This document shows, piece by piece, positions 8,459-15,736 of a stretch of DNA of 49,032 nt. Under the pieces are notes generated by a model. That model did not search any database and was not told where the DNA came from. It was given only the letters and a program-made list of their open reading frames with translations. How positions within the stretch are numbered: position 1 is the stretch's first letter; each line of letters starts with the position of its first letter. The translations under genes and the position numbers were made by a program. This DNA comes from Myxococcales bacterium (GTDB lineage Bacteria; Myxococcota_A; Polyangia; Polyangiales; Houyiibacteriaceae). The stretch is from positions 1-49,032 of the forward strand of contig JAAYBZ010000028.1 of the NCBI GenBank assembly GCA_012744445.1, in the 5' to 3' direction.

Positions 8459-9988
8459 TCAGGCGCCCGCGGCCGCGTAGGCGGGCGCGGGGACCTCGGC
8501 CGGCTGGCCGAGCTCGTAGTCCGCCTCGCGGACCCGCCGGGTGCGGAGCCAGTAGCGCCAGGTGGACCACGGCCAGATGGTGAAGTTCCGCCCGTCGTCC
8601 TGCATGTAGTAGCTCGAGCAGCCGCTGCTCCAGACCGTCCCCGCGAGCGCCTCCTGCACCTCCTCGTTGAAGGCGCGCTGCGCCTCGGGGCGCACCGTGA
8701 GGCTCGCGGCCTTCTTCGCCTCGAGGAGCGAGAGGCACTCGAGGATGTAGTGCACCTGGGCCTCGATCATGAAGATGATCGAGCTGTGCCCGAGGCCGCT
8801 GTTGGGCCCGACGAGCTGGTACATGTTGGGGTAGCCCGCCACGGTGATGCCGAGGTAGGCCTCCGCGCCCTTCTTCCAGTCGTCCTGGATGCGGCGCCCG
8901 CCTTCGCCGACGAGCTCGAAGTCCTTCATGTAGGTGCGCGGATCCACCACGAAGCCCGTGCCGAAGACGATGCAGTCGGCGCGTCGCTCGACGCCGTCCT
9001 CGGTGACGACGGAGTTCGCGCGGATCTCGCGGATGCGCTCGGTGACGAGCTCGACGTTGGGGCGGTTGAAGGTGGGGTAGTAGACGTTGGAGATGAGGAC
9101 GCGCTTGCAGCCGATGGTGTAGTTTGGCGTGAGCTTCTTCCGCGTCTCCGGATCCTTCACCTGCAGCCGGATGTGGAGCTCGGCGAACTTCTGGAGGGCG
9201 CGCGCGAGGGCCGGGTTGAAGATCGGCCAGACGCGCGACTCGTTGGTCCAGTAGAGCCGCGCCCGGTGGAGCTTCCGGAGCGCGGGGAACTTCGCGAACA
9301 TGGCCTTGCGGAGGGCCGAGTAGGCGCGCTCGTCACGCGGGATCACCCACGCCGGCGTGCGCTGCATCACCACGAGCTTCTTCACCTTGGGCGCGATCTC
9401 GGGGACGTATTGGATGGCGCTCCCGCCGGTGCCGATGGAGACGACCTCCTTGCCCTCGAAGTCGTAGGCGTGATCCCAGCGCGCCGAGTGGAAGACCTTG
9501 CCCTCGAAGCGGTCGAGGCCCGGAAGGTCCGGGATGTGGGGGACGTGGAGCGGGCCGGTCGCGAGCACCCAATGCCGCGCGCGGTAGACGTCACCCTTGG
9601 CGGTGGTCACGGTCCAGCGGGCGGCGGCGCCGTCCCAGACCGCGCTCCGCACCTCCTGGCCGAATTCGATGAAGCGACGGAGCCCGTACTTCTCGGTGCA
9701 GGCGAGGATGTAGCCCTGGATCTCGTCCCACGGCGCGTAGCGCTTGGACCAATCCGGCTTGCCCTCGAAGGAATACGAGTAGAGGTGCGATTGGACGTCG
9801 CAGGCGCAACCTGGATAGGTGTTGTCGCGCCAGGTCCCGCCCACCTCGTCGGCCTTCTCGAGGATGACGAAATTGGTGCGCCCCGCTTCGAGGAGCTTGA
9901 TGCCCATGCAGAGCCCGCCGAAGCCGGCTCCGACGACCAATACGTCGACGTCCCGCCCCCGTCCATTCGGTCCGATCTTCGCGTTCAT
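8459..9988 (-). CDS. Type I Baeyer-Villiger-type flavin monooxygenase
   Basis: A 509-residue FAD/NADPH monooxygenase. The N-terminal Rossmann motif is VVGAGFGGLCMG (~18-29). The fingerprint FEGKVFHSARW matches FxGxxxHxxxW, which separates Baeyer-Villiger monooxygenases from other flavoproteins. The NADPH-binding motif SIGTGGSAIQ follows. Such enzymes insert oxygen next to a ketone or oxidise related substrates. Start choice: ATG at 9988 (protein begins MNAKIGPNG) lies about 47 bases downstream of a convincing promoter and two operator sites. An in-frame ATG at 10030 would sit inside an operator and has no ribosome binding site. The gene lies just downstream of a TetR regulator in the same orientation, with a matching palindrome before each gene, so substrate-induced derepression is likely. 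Confidence 0.92.
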   Translation of the reverse strand: MNAKIGPNGRGRDVDVLVVGAGFGGLCMGIKLLEAGRTNFVILEKADEVGGTWRDNTYPGCACDVQSHLYSYSFEGKPDWSKRYAPWDEIQGYILACTEKYGLRRFIEFGQEVRSAVWDGAAARWTVTTAKGDVYRARHWVLATGPLHVPHIPDLPGLDRFEGKVFHSARWDHAYDFEGKEVVSIGTGGSAIQYVPEIAPKVKKLVVMQRTPAWVIPRDERAYSALRKAMFAKFPALRKLHRARLYWTNESRVWPIFNPALARALQKFAELHIRLQVKDPETRKKLTPNYTIGCKRVLISNVYYPTFNRPNVELVTERIREIRANSVVTEDGVERRADCIVFGTGFVVDPRTYMKDFELVGEGGRRIQDDWKKGAEAYLGITVAGYPNMYQLVGPNSGLGHSSIIFMIEAQVHYILECLSLLEAKKAASLTVRPEAQRAFNEEVQEALAGTVWSSGCSSYYMQDDGRNFTIWPWSTWRYWLRTRRVREADYELGQPAEVPAPAYAAAGA

Positions 9989-10024
9989 GGCCGATCGCCT
10001 TTCCCGGGGTCCCACCCCGTCATC

Positions 10025-10042
10025 TGACACGCAGCGTTGTCA
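10025..10042. promoter_or_regulatory. Operator site O1, TGACA-N8-TGTCA, at the monooxygenase transcription start
   Basis: Perfect inverted repeat TGACA, eight bases, TGTCA. It covers the expected +1 region of the monooxygenase promoter, so a bound repressor would block transcription. It is identical in half-sites and spacing to O2 and O3. Assignment to the adjacent TetR protein is an inference. Confidence 0.7.
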
Positions 10043-10070
10043 TTCTTGGTGTGACAAGAGCTCGTGTCAA
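10042..10070 (-). promoter_or_regulatory. Sigma70-type promoter of the monooxygenase gene
   Basis: On the minus strand, TTGACA (10070-10065) is followed by a 17-base spacer and AAGAAT (10047-10042). The -35 box is a perfect consensus and the -10 box matches 4 of 6. The -35 overlaps operator O2, and the -10 abuts operator O1. Confidence 0.6.
10052..10069. promoter_or_regulatory. Operator site O2, TGACA-N8-TGTCA, overlapping the -35 box
   Basis: Second perfect copy of the palindrome, starting 27 bases after O1. The minus-strand -35 hexamer TTGACA is formed by its right half-site plus one base, which would make repressor and RNA polymerase binding mutually exclusive. Confidence 0.7.
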
Positions 10071-10088
10071 ATTCGGAGTTGCGCGAGA

Positions 10089-10736
10089 TCACGCGCCGCG
10101 GCGCGGGGCGAGCACCTGGGCGATGGCGTCGAAGGGGAGCTTGGCGTTCCGAACCACCTCGTCGATCGGGCGCTCGAAGCCGCCGCGGGCCCACTCCTTG
10201 ACCATCTCGACGAGGCCGCCGACGAGCATCGTGCCGACGAGGTCGGCGTCGATCTTGGGCTCGTCGGCGCTGAGCTCGTACCAATCCATCGCGAGATCGG
10301 CGGCGAATTGCACGAAGAGGCGCACGACCTCGACGTAGACCTCCTGGGTGACGCTGCTGATGAGCATCGGATCGACGAGCTGGATGCGGATGCGTCGCGG
10401 GTCCTCGTAGAACCACCCGAAGAAGGCGCGGAGCAGGGCCTCGGTCTGGTCCGAGGGGTTCTCGCCGCGGGTGCGCGCGAGGGTGAGCGAGCCGAAGAGA
10501 CCGGTGACGCACTCGGCCGCCACGGCCATGAAGAGGGCCTCGCGGCTCTCGAACGACTCGTAGAAGTAGCGCTCCGTGAGGCCGGCCTCGGCGCAGAGCT
10601 GCTTGATCGTCGTGGCGGCGTAGCCTTGCGTCCCGAAGAGCCGGAACCCCGCCTCGACGAAGCGGCGACGCCGCTCGCGCACCCGATCCCGCGCCTCCCG
10701 TCCGGCGTAGAGGCGCTTGCTCGTCTTCACGGCCAT
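10089..10736 (-). CDS. TetR-family transcriptional repressor
   Basis: A 215-residue TetR-family regulator. The N-terminal helix-turn-helix is clear: AGFRLFGTQGYAATTIKQLC then AGLTERYFYESFESREALF, roughly residues 28-72. The C-terminal ligand-binding half is variable, as usual. The gene lies upstream of the Baeyer-Villiger monooxygenase in the same direction. One TGACA-N8-TGTCA palindrome sits 11 bases before its start codon and two more precede the monooxygenase, so it very probably represses itself and that enzyme. It is divergent from a PAS histidine kinase across ~125 bases holding one of the sites, so the kinase could also be a target. The ligand is unknown. Confidence 0.9.
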   Translation of the reverse strand: MAVKTSKRLYAGREARDRVRERRRRFVEAGFRLFGTQGYAATTIKQLCAEAGLTERYFYESFESREALFMAVAAECVTGLFGSLTLARTRGENPSDQTEALLRAFFGWFYEDPRRIRIQLVDPMLISSVTQEVYVEVVRLFVQFAADLAMDWYELSADEPKIDADLVGTMLVGGLVEMVKEWARGGFERPIDEVVRNAKLPFDAIAQVLAPRRGA

Positions 10737-10746
10737 GGGGCCATGG

Positions 10747-10764
10747 TGACAGGGTCCGTTGTCA
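10747..10764. promoter_or_regulatory. Operator site O3, TGACA-N8-TGTCA, upstream of the TetR gene
   Basis: Third perfect copy of the palindrome, between the divergent TetR gene and the PAS histidine kinase. A minus-strand TTGACA overlaps its outer half, but I see no good -10 for it. It is the expected autoregulatory site. Confidence 0.68.
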
Positions 10765-10861
10765 AATCAAGCGCGGCGCAGGTTGGGGGGCTTTTCCTCG
10801 GGCGCGCGATCGCGTACCAACAACGGGTGGGGAGCGATCGCCGCGACGACAGGGGGCGTAG

Positions 10862-11998
10862 ATGCCGGAGATGAGCCGCGCATTTCGTCGCGACGAAGCC
10901 TTCTATCGCGCCCTCTTCGAGGAGAACCCGGCCATCAAGCTGCTCCTCGATCCGGAAGACGGCCGGATCGTCGACGCCAACCACGCGGCCGCGGAATTCT
11001 ACGGGTTTCCGCGCGAGGCGCTCATCGGCATGAAGATCCACGAGATCAACGTCCTCACCGAGGACGAGATCCGCGCGGAGATGGAGAACGCCCGCGTGGG
11101 ACGGCGGCGCTTCTTCCGTTTTCGCCACCGGCTCGCCTCGGGGGCCATCCGCCACGTGGAGGTCCACTCCGGGCCCGTGGAGCTCCAAGGGAAGGCCTAC
11201 CTCCTCTCCATCATCCACGACGTGACCGACCGGGACGTCTTCCAGGCCAGACTCGAAGAGGCCAAGCGCTTCGAGTCGCTCGGCCGCATCGCCGGCATCG
11301 TCGCCCACGACTTCAACAACCTGATCACGGTGATGTCGGCCAACACCGAGGTCCTCAGGCGCGCGCTCGCCAAGGACGAGTCGCTCTCGGCCCGGGTGGA
11401 GGACGTCCGCTACGCGCTCCGCCGCGCCACGGCGCTCACGGGCGAGCTCATGGCCTTCAGCAAGCGCCAGGCGACGCGCTTCGAGACCGTCATGCTCGAC
11501 GAGATCGTGCGGGATACCTACGGCGTGCTCGCCCGCCTCCTCGCGCCCCGGATCCGCGTGGAGCTCGATCTCGCGAGCGACCTCCCGCCGGTGCGCGTGG
11601 ACTCGGCCCAGATGGAGCAGGTCCTCATCACCCTCGCGCTCAACGCGCGCGACGCGATGCCCGGCGGGGGCAGGCTCAGCATCGGTTGCCACGAGGTCGT
11701 CGCGGAGGAGCGGGATCCGAGCGGGCTCTCGCCAGGCCGCTGGGTGCGCCTCACCGTCGCCGACGAGGGCGAGGGCATGACCGACGAGGTCCTCGCGCGG
11801 GCGTTCGAGCCCTTCTTCACCACCAAGCCGGCCGGCAAGGGTACGGGGCTCGGGCTCGCGACGGTGCACGGCATCGTCTCGCAGACGGGAGGGCAGATCT
11901 CGGTCGAGACGGAGGTCGCGGCGGGCACCACCTTCCGCATCCACCTCCCGGCGGCCACCGAGAGCGGGGAGTACCCCTTGTCCCAATTTTGTCCCTGA
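10862..11998 (+). CDS. PAS-domain sensor histidine kinase, soluble
   Basis: A 378-residue kinase without membrane segments. A PAS domain covers about residues 13-125 (FYRALFEENPAIKLLLDPED at its start). The dimerisation/phosphoacceptor helix carries IVAHDFNN (His ~149). The ATPase domain has the N box LALNARDAMPGGG (Asn ~261), G1 ADEGEGM, F box FEPFFTTK and G2 GTGLGLATVHG. HDFNN is typical of NtrB-like kinases, which often have a C-terminal receiver domain. Here none is present and no response regulator is encoded nearby, so it is an orphan whose partner lies elsewhere. ATG at 10862 follows AGGGGGCGTAG; ATG at 10871 is a possible alternative start. Confidence 0.92.
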   Translation: MPEMSRAFRRDEAFYRALFEENPAIKLLLDPEDGRIVDANHAAAEFYGFPREALIGMKIHEINVLTEDEIRAEMENARVGRRRFFRFRHRLASGAIRHVEVHSGPVELQGKAYLLSIIHDVTDRDVFQARLEEAKRFESLGRIAGIVAHDFNNLITVMSANTEVLRRALAKDESLSARVEDVRYALRRATALTGELMAFSKRQATRFETVMLDEIVRDTYGVLARLLAPRIRVELDLASDLPPVRVDSAQMEQVLITLALNARDAMPGGGRLSIGCHEVVAEERDPSGLSPGRWVRLTVADEGEGMTDEVLARAFEPFFTTKPAGKGTGLGLATVHGIVSQTGGQISVETEVAAGTTFRIHLPAATESGEYPLSQFCP

Positions 11999-12017
11999 CC
12001 TCAGATTCTCCTAACAT
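11989..12017 (+). promoter_or_regulatory. Sigma70-type promoter of the truncated-globin gene
   Basis: TTGTCC (11989-11994), a 17-base spacer, then TAACAT (12012-12017). The -35 lies in the last codons of the histidine kinase gene. Transcription would start near 12024, about 27 bases before the globin ATG. Confidence 0.5.
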
Positions 12018-12050
12018 GGGACCTGAACGCGCCCATCTTGGGGGGGAAGC

Positions 12051-12413
12051 ATGACGCTGTACGAGCGCCTCGGTGGCGAAGCCGCGATCCAGGCGGCGGT
12101 GATCCTGTTCTACGAGAAGGTGATGGCCGACCCGTCACTCTCGCCCTTCTTCGAGGGGGTCGACTTCGAGAAGCAGATCCAGAAGCAGATCGCCTTCATG
12201 ACCATGGCGTTCGGGGGCCCGAGCCAGTACTCGGGGCGCGACCTCCGGGCCTCGCACGCCTCCTCCGTGCGGCGCGGCCTCGGCGACGCGCACTTCGACC
12301 GCGTGGCCTCGCTCCTCGGGGAGACGCTCGACGAGCTGGGCATCCCCGGCCCCACCATCGACGAGGTGCTCTCCGTCGTGGGCACCACTCGCAACGACGT
12401 CCTCGGGAGGTGA
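12051..12413 (+). CDS. Truncated (group I-like) globin
   Basis: A 120-residue truncated hemoglobin, the usual length for the family. It begins TLYERLGGEAAIQAAVILFY, with a B10-type Tyr in LFYEKV. The family pattern around the proximal histidine is visible in LRASHASSVRRGLGDAHFDR (His ~69). These small haem proteins bind O2 or NO and commonly act in NO detoxification or oxygen sensing. A purine-rich GGGGGGAAGC lies directly before the ATG. A small unknown gene starts three bases after the stop with its own strong ribosome binding site, so the two form a pair. Confidence 0.9.
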   Translation: MTLYERLGGEAAIQAAVILFYEKVMADPSLSPFFEGVDFEKQIQKQIAFMTMAFGGPSQYSGRDLRASHASSVRRGLGDAHFDRVASLLGETLDELGIPGPTIDEVLSVVGTTRNDVLGR

Positions 12414-12415
12414 CC

Positions 12416-12640
12416 GTGGTTCCGCTCTCTTCTACGCCGCACGTCGTGGTCTTCGATCGGGTCGAGGTGACCGAGGGCGGTCGCGCGCGGGATTACACGC
12501 CGTCCGAGTTCCTCGCGCTCCCGCTGGCCTACCGCATCGGCTCGGTGCTCCAGGGCAAATGCCGCTTCTTCCGCGGCGACGAGCCCGTGGAGCGCAACGT
12601 CGCGCTCAACGAGCTCCGGCGCATGGCCGGCGGCCGCTGA
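12416..12640 (+). CDS. Small protein of unknown function paired with the globin
   Basis: A 74-residue protein beginning at GTG 12416. The sequence GGGAGGTGA directly upstream is an excellent ribosome binding site that overlaps the globin stop codon, indicating coupled translation. The protein has no signal peptide, membrane helix or motif I recognise. It contains a hydrophobic/aromatic central block (EFLALPLAYRIGSVLQG) followed by KCRFFRGDEPVERNVALNEL. It is too short and compact for a transporter. Tight linkage suggests a role tied to the globin (partner, maturation or regulation), but this is inference only. Confidence 0.7.
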   Translation: MVPLSSTPHVVVFDRVEVTEGGRARDYTPSEFLALPLAYRIGSVLQGKCRFFRGDEPVERNVALNELRRMAGGR

Positions 12641-12705
12641 GCTCGCGCTCGAAGTTCTCGGCGCGCCTGCTACCTTCCCCCGCCCGTCCCGAAAGCGGAG
12701 AAGCG

Positions 12706-13623
12706 ATGGACGCGCCCCTCCTCGTCGCCGAAGGTCTCGTCAAACGATTCGGCGAAAAACGTGCCGTCGACGGCCTCGGGCTCCGTTGTGAGCGCGGGAG
12801 CGTGCTCGGCCTGCTCGGCCCCAACGGCGCCGGCAAGACGACCACCCTCCGGATGCTCTACGGCTTCCTCGAGCCCGACGAGGGCTCGATCCGCCTGCTC
12901 GGCCGCGAGTTCCGTGAGCACCGCGAGGCGCTCAAGCGCGAGATCGGCGTCTGCACGCAGGACGACAGCCTCGATTACGACTTCTCGGTGGTGCAGAACC
13001 TCGAGGTCTACGCGAGCTACTTCCGGCCCAAGGTCCCCGACCTCGGCGCGCGCATCGACGAACTGCTCGAGCTCTTCGGCCTCCGCGAGTACCGCGACGC
13101 GAGCCCCTCGACCCTGAGCGGCGGCTACAAGCGGCGCCTCATCCTCGCGCGCTCGATCGTCCACCGGCCCAAGCTCCTCTTCCTCGACGAGCCCACCACG
13201 GGCCTCGACCCGAGCGCGCGCGTCGCGCTCTGGCGGATCGTCGACCGGCTCCGGAGCGAGGGGCTCGGGATCATCCTCACCACGCACTACATGGACGAGG
13301 CCGAGCGGCTCGCCGACCGCCTCGTCGTCCTCTCGCGCGGGCGGACCATCGCCGAGGGCGGGACCAAGGAGGTCATCGCGCGCTTCCTCGGCGGCAACGT
13401 CCTCGTGGTGCCTGGCACGGCCGCCGCGCGCGACGCGATCGACCGCGAGCTCCGCGAGGCGCACGGCCTCCGCCCGCACCAGATCCTCGACGATCTCCAC
13501 GTCCCGGTCACGCCGGAGCTCTTCGCGGAGCTCGCGGCGCGCCATCCCGACGCCGGGCTCTCGCTCCGGCGCCCCACGCTCGACGATCTCTTCCTCCGCC
13601 TCGACGAGGAGGGAGGCCTCTGA
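12706..13623 (+). CDS. ABC transporter ATP-binding protein, NodI/DrrA type
   Basis: A 305-residue nucleotide-binding subunit with Walker A GPNGAGKTT (~38-46), Q-loop region CTQDDSLDYDF, signature LSGGYKRRL, Walker B LLFLDEPTTGLDP and the switch His in LTTHYMDEAE. The C-terminal ~80 residues are the extension seen in DrrA/NodI-type exporters. ATG at 12706 follows GCGGAGAAGCG. Its stop overlaps the start of the permease gene (TGATG), so the two are translated together and form a half-transporter pair for export. The substrate is not deducible. Confidence 0.94.
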   Translation: MDAPLLVAEGLVKRFGEKRAVDGLGLRCERGSVLGLLGPNGAGKTTTLRMLYGFLEPDEGSIRLLGREFREHREALKREIGVCTQDDSLDYDFSVVQNLEVYASYFRPKVPDLGARIDELLELFGLREYRDASPSTLSGGYKRRLILARSIVHRPKLLFLDEPTTGLDPSARVALWRIVDRLRSEGLGIILTTHYMDEAERLADRLVVLSRGRTIAEGGTKEVIARFLGGNVLVVPGTAAARDAIDRELREAHGLRPHQILDDLHVPVTPELFAELAARHPDAGLSLRRPTLDDLFLRLDEEGGL

Positions 13624-14444
13624 TGCACGCCCTCTCGCTCTTGCTCTCGGTCTTCGACTGGCGCTCCCGCGCGGTGCTCGGGCGGAACTTCAAGGTCTTC
13701 CTCCGCAACTGGAAGACCGCGATGTTGCCGCCGGCGATGGAGCCCGTCGTCTACTTCGTCGCCTTCGGCATCGGGCTCGCGACCTACGTCGGCGGCGTGC
13801 CGCACGAGGGTCGCATGGTGGACTACGGCTCGTGGGTGGCGCCCGGCATGATGGCCTACACGGCCTTCGCGACGCCCTACTACGAGGCGCTCTACAGCGC
13901 GTACGTGCGGATGTTCTACCAGAAGACCTGGGACGGCATCCTCGCGACGCAGGTGGAGATCCGGCACCTCGTCTGGGGGGAGATCCTCTGGGCGGGCCTG
14001 CGCGGCGTGTGCAACACGCTCGTGGTGGGGATCGTGCTCTCGGGCTTCGCCGCCGCGGGCATGCTCTCCTTCGACTTCGCCGCCATCCCGGCGGTGCTCG
14101 CGCTCGCGGCGCTCGCGGGCTTCGCCTTCGCGGCGTTCGCGCTGATCTTCACGGCCATCGTGCCGGCCATCGACCACATGAACTATCCGGTCTTCCTCAT
14201 CGGGCTCCCGCTCAGTTTCGTGAGCCACACCTATTTCCCGATCGAGAGCCAGTCCTCGGTGGTCGAGGCGCTGATGGGCCTGAACCCGCTCTACCACCTC
14301 GCGGAGACCTTCCGGTCGCTCCTGCTCGACGGAAAGCTGGGCTCGCACTTCGGCGCGGCGGTCGGCTCGTCGTTCGCGCTCCTCGTGCTCGCCTACCTGG
14401 CTTCGTACGCGCTCACCCGTCGGCGCGTGGTGCGGGACGCGTGA
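13623..14444 (+). CDS. ABC-2 type permease, NodJ-like
   Basis: A 273-residue inner-membrane protein of the ABC-2 permease family. It opens with a cytoplasmic segment (LGRNFKVFLRNWKTAMLPPAM, with PPAMEPVVYF continuing) typical of NodJ/DrrB proteins. About six hydrophobic segments follow, including LALAALAGFAFAAFALIF. It overlaps the ATPase gene by one base and the following pseudouridine synthase gene by one base (TGATG-type junctions on both sides), so all three are probably one transcript. With the NodI-like ATPase it should export a lipid-linked, glycan-like or drug-like substrate; which one is unknown. Confidence 0.9.
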   Translation: MHALSLLLSVFDWRSRAVLGRNFKVFLRNWKTAMLPPAMEPVVYFVAFGIGLATYVGGVPHEGRMVDYGSWVAPGMMAYTAFATPYYEALYSAYVRMFYQKTWDGILATQVEIRHLVWGEILWAGLRGVCNTLVVGIVLSGFAAAGMLSFDFAAIPAVLALAALAGFAFAAFALIFTAIVPAIDHMNYPVFLIGLPLSFVSHTYFPIESQSSVVEALMGLNPLYHLAETFRSLLLDGKLGSHFGAAVGSSFALLVLAYLASYALTRRRVVRDA

Positions 14445-15400
14445 TGGACGATCGCGGCGAAGGGCGCGCGCTCGAGCTCATGGTCGAGGCGGACGAGGCC
14501 GGCCTCCGCCTCGACGTCTTCCTCGTGAAGCGCGTCGAGGGGCTGGGCCGCGCAGGCGCCAAGCGCGTGATCGCCGAAGGGCGCGTGCGCGTGGACGGGC
14601 GCGTCCGGCGCAAGGGCGCGATGCTCTCGCCGGGCGAGACGGTCTCCCTCGAGGGCGAGCCCGAGATCGCCGAGTTCGATCCGCTCCCCGACGAGGCGAT
14701 CCCGCTCCGCGTCGTCTTCGAGGACGAGGACTTCCTCGTCGTCGACAAGCCGGCCGGCGTGCCCTGCCACCCGCTCCGGCCCTCGGAGCGCGGCACGCTC
14801 GCGAACGCCATCGCCGCGCGCTACCCGGAGGCGATCCCGCACGGGCACCATCGCCGCGAGGCCGGGCTCCTCCAGCGACTCGACAACCAGACCTCGGGCC
14901 TCCTCCTCGTCGCGCGGAGCCTCCGCGGCTTCGAGGAGCTCGGGCGGATGCTCGCCACGGGCGCCGTGGACAAGCGCTACAAGGCCCTCTGCGTGGGCGC
15001 CGTGCGCGCGCCGCAGCGCATCGACCTCGACGTGGGCCACGACGCGCGCGATCGGCGGAAGATGCGCGCCGTCACCGAGCTCGAGGCGGGCGAGGTGCGG
15101 CATCCGCGCCAGGCGACGACCGAGATCCTGCACAGCGAGGTGCGGGGCGATCGATCGCTCGTCGAGCTCCGCGTGCGCGCGGCGCGGAGGCATCAGGTGC
15201 GCGTGCACCTCGCCGCGCTCGGTCACCCACTCGTGGGCGATACCCTCTACGGCGGCCCGGCGATCGAGGGGCTCGATCGCCACTTCCTCCACGCCTCGGC
15301 GCTCTCGTTCCGGCACTTCCGCACGGGCGAGGAGCTCGCGTTCGCGAGCCCGCTCCCGCCGGAGCTCGAGGACGTGCTCGCCGCCGCGGGCTTCCGCTGA
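14444..15400 (+). CDS. RluA-family RNA pseudouridine synthase
   Basis: A 318-residue enzyme. An N-terminal S4 RNA-binding domain (LRLDVFLVKRVEGL through VRVDGRVRRKG, ~20-60) is followed by the RluA catalytic domain with VVDKPAGVPCHP and the active-site motif QRLDNQTSGLLL, whose Asp (~147) attacks the uridine. The C-terminal motif RRHQVRVHLAALGHPLVGD is also present. It isomerises uridine to pseudouridine in ribosomal or transfer RNA. Which position (RluC, RluD or TruC type) cannot be told from sequence alone. Its start codon overlaps the permease stop, an odd functional mix in one operon. Confidence 0.92.
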   Translation: MDDRGEGRALELMVEADEAGLRLDVFLVKRVEGLGRAGAKRVIAEGRVRVDGRVRRKGAMLSPGETVSLEGEPEIAEFDPLPDEAIPLRVVFEDEDFLVVDKPAGVPCHPLRPSERGTLANAIAARYPEAIPHGHHRREAGLLQRLDNQTSGLLLVARSLRGFEELGRMLATGAVDKRYKALCVGAVRAPQRIDLDVGHDARDRRKMRAVTELEAGEVRHPRQATTEILHSEVRGDRSLVELRVRAARRHQVRVHLAALGHPLVGDTLYGGPAIEGLDRHFLHASALSFRHFRTGEELAFASPLPPELEDVLAAAGFR

Positions 15401-15401
15401 C

Positions 15402-15692
15402 TCAGATTCGATCGTCGATCGACGGCATGTAGGGGTCGCGCAAACGCCGGAAGCGTGAGTGGAGCGCCGAGCGCGTCTCGCTCGACAGGCGCGCCGAGAG
15501 GAGGAGCTCCTCGATGCGCTGCGCGACCGCGCGGTTGTACTTCCCGAGCGGGAAGCCCTCGAGATAGGGGAGGAGGCTCGAGACGACGGTCTCGGGATCG
15601 CGCGCGCGCGCCGCGGCGATGAGGCAGTGCAGGAGGAGGCGACGTTCGAGATCGCGTTCGCGAGGGGGGGCGGAGTCGAGCCGCGGGTGCAT
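15402..15692 (-). CDS. Small basic protein of unknown function
   Basis: A 96-residue frame starting at ATG 15692 (MHPRLDSAPPRERD). It is rich in Arg, Leu and Glu, predicted mostly helical, and without a signal peptide or membrane segment. The C-terminus reads RFRRLRDPYMPSIDDRI. It stops two bases from the convergent pseudouridine synthase stop and lies 44 bases downstream of the DUF3570 gene. No strong ribosome binding site is visible. Codon use is compatible with a real gene, but I recognise no family. It could be the last gene of the CFI-box/DUF4266/DUF3570 operon or an independent gene. Confidence 0.5.
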   Translation of the reverse strand: MHPRLDSAPPRERDLERRLLLHCLIAAARARDPETVVSSLLPYLEGFPLGKYNRAVAQRIEELLLSARLSSETRSALHSRFRRLRDPYMPSIDDRI

Positions 15693-15736
15693 CGATCGAT
15701 CGTACGCCCGCGCCGATGCGGGTTTCCCCTGGGTCC

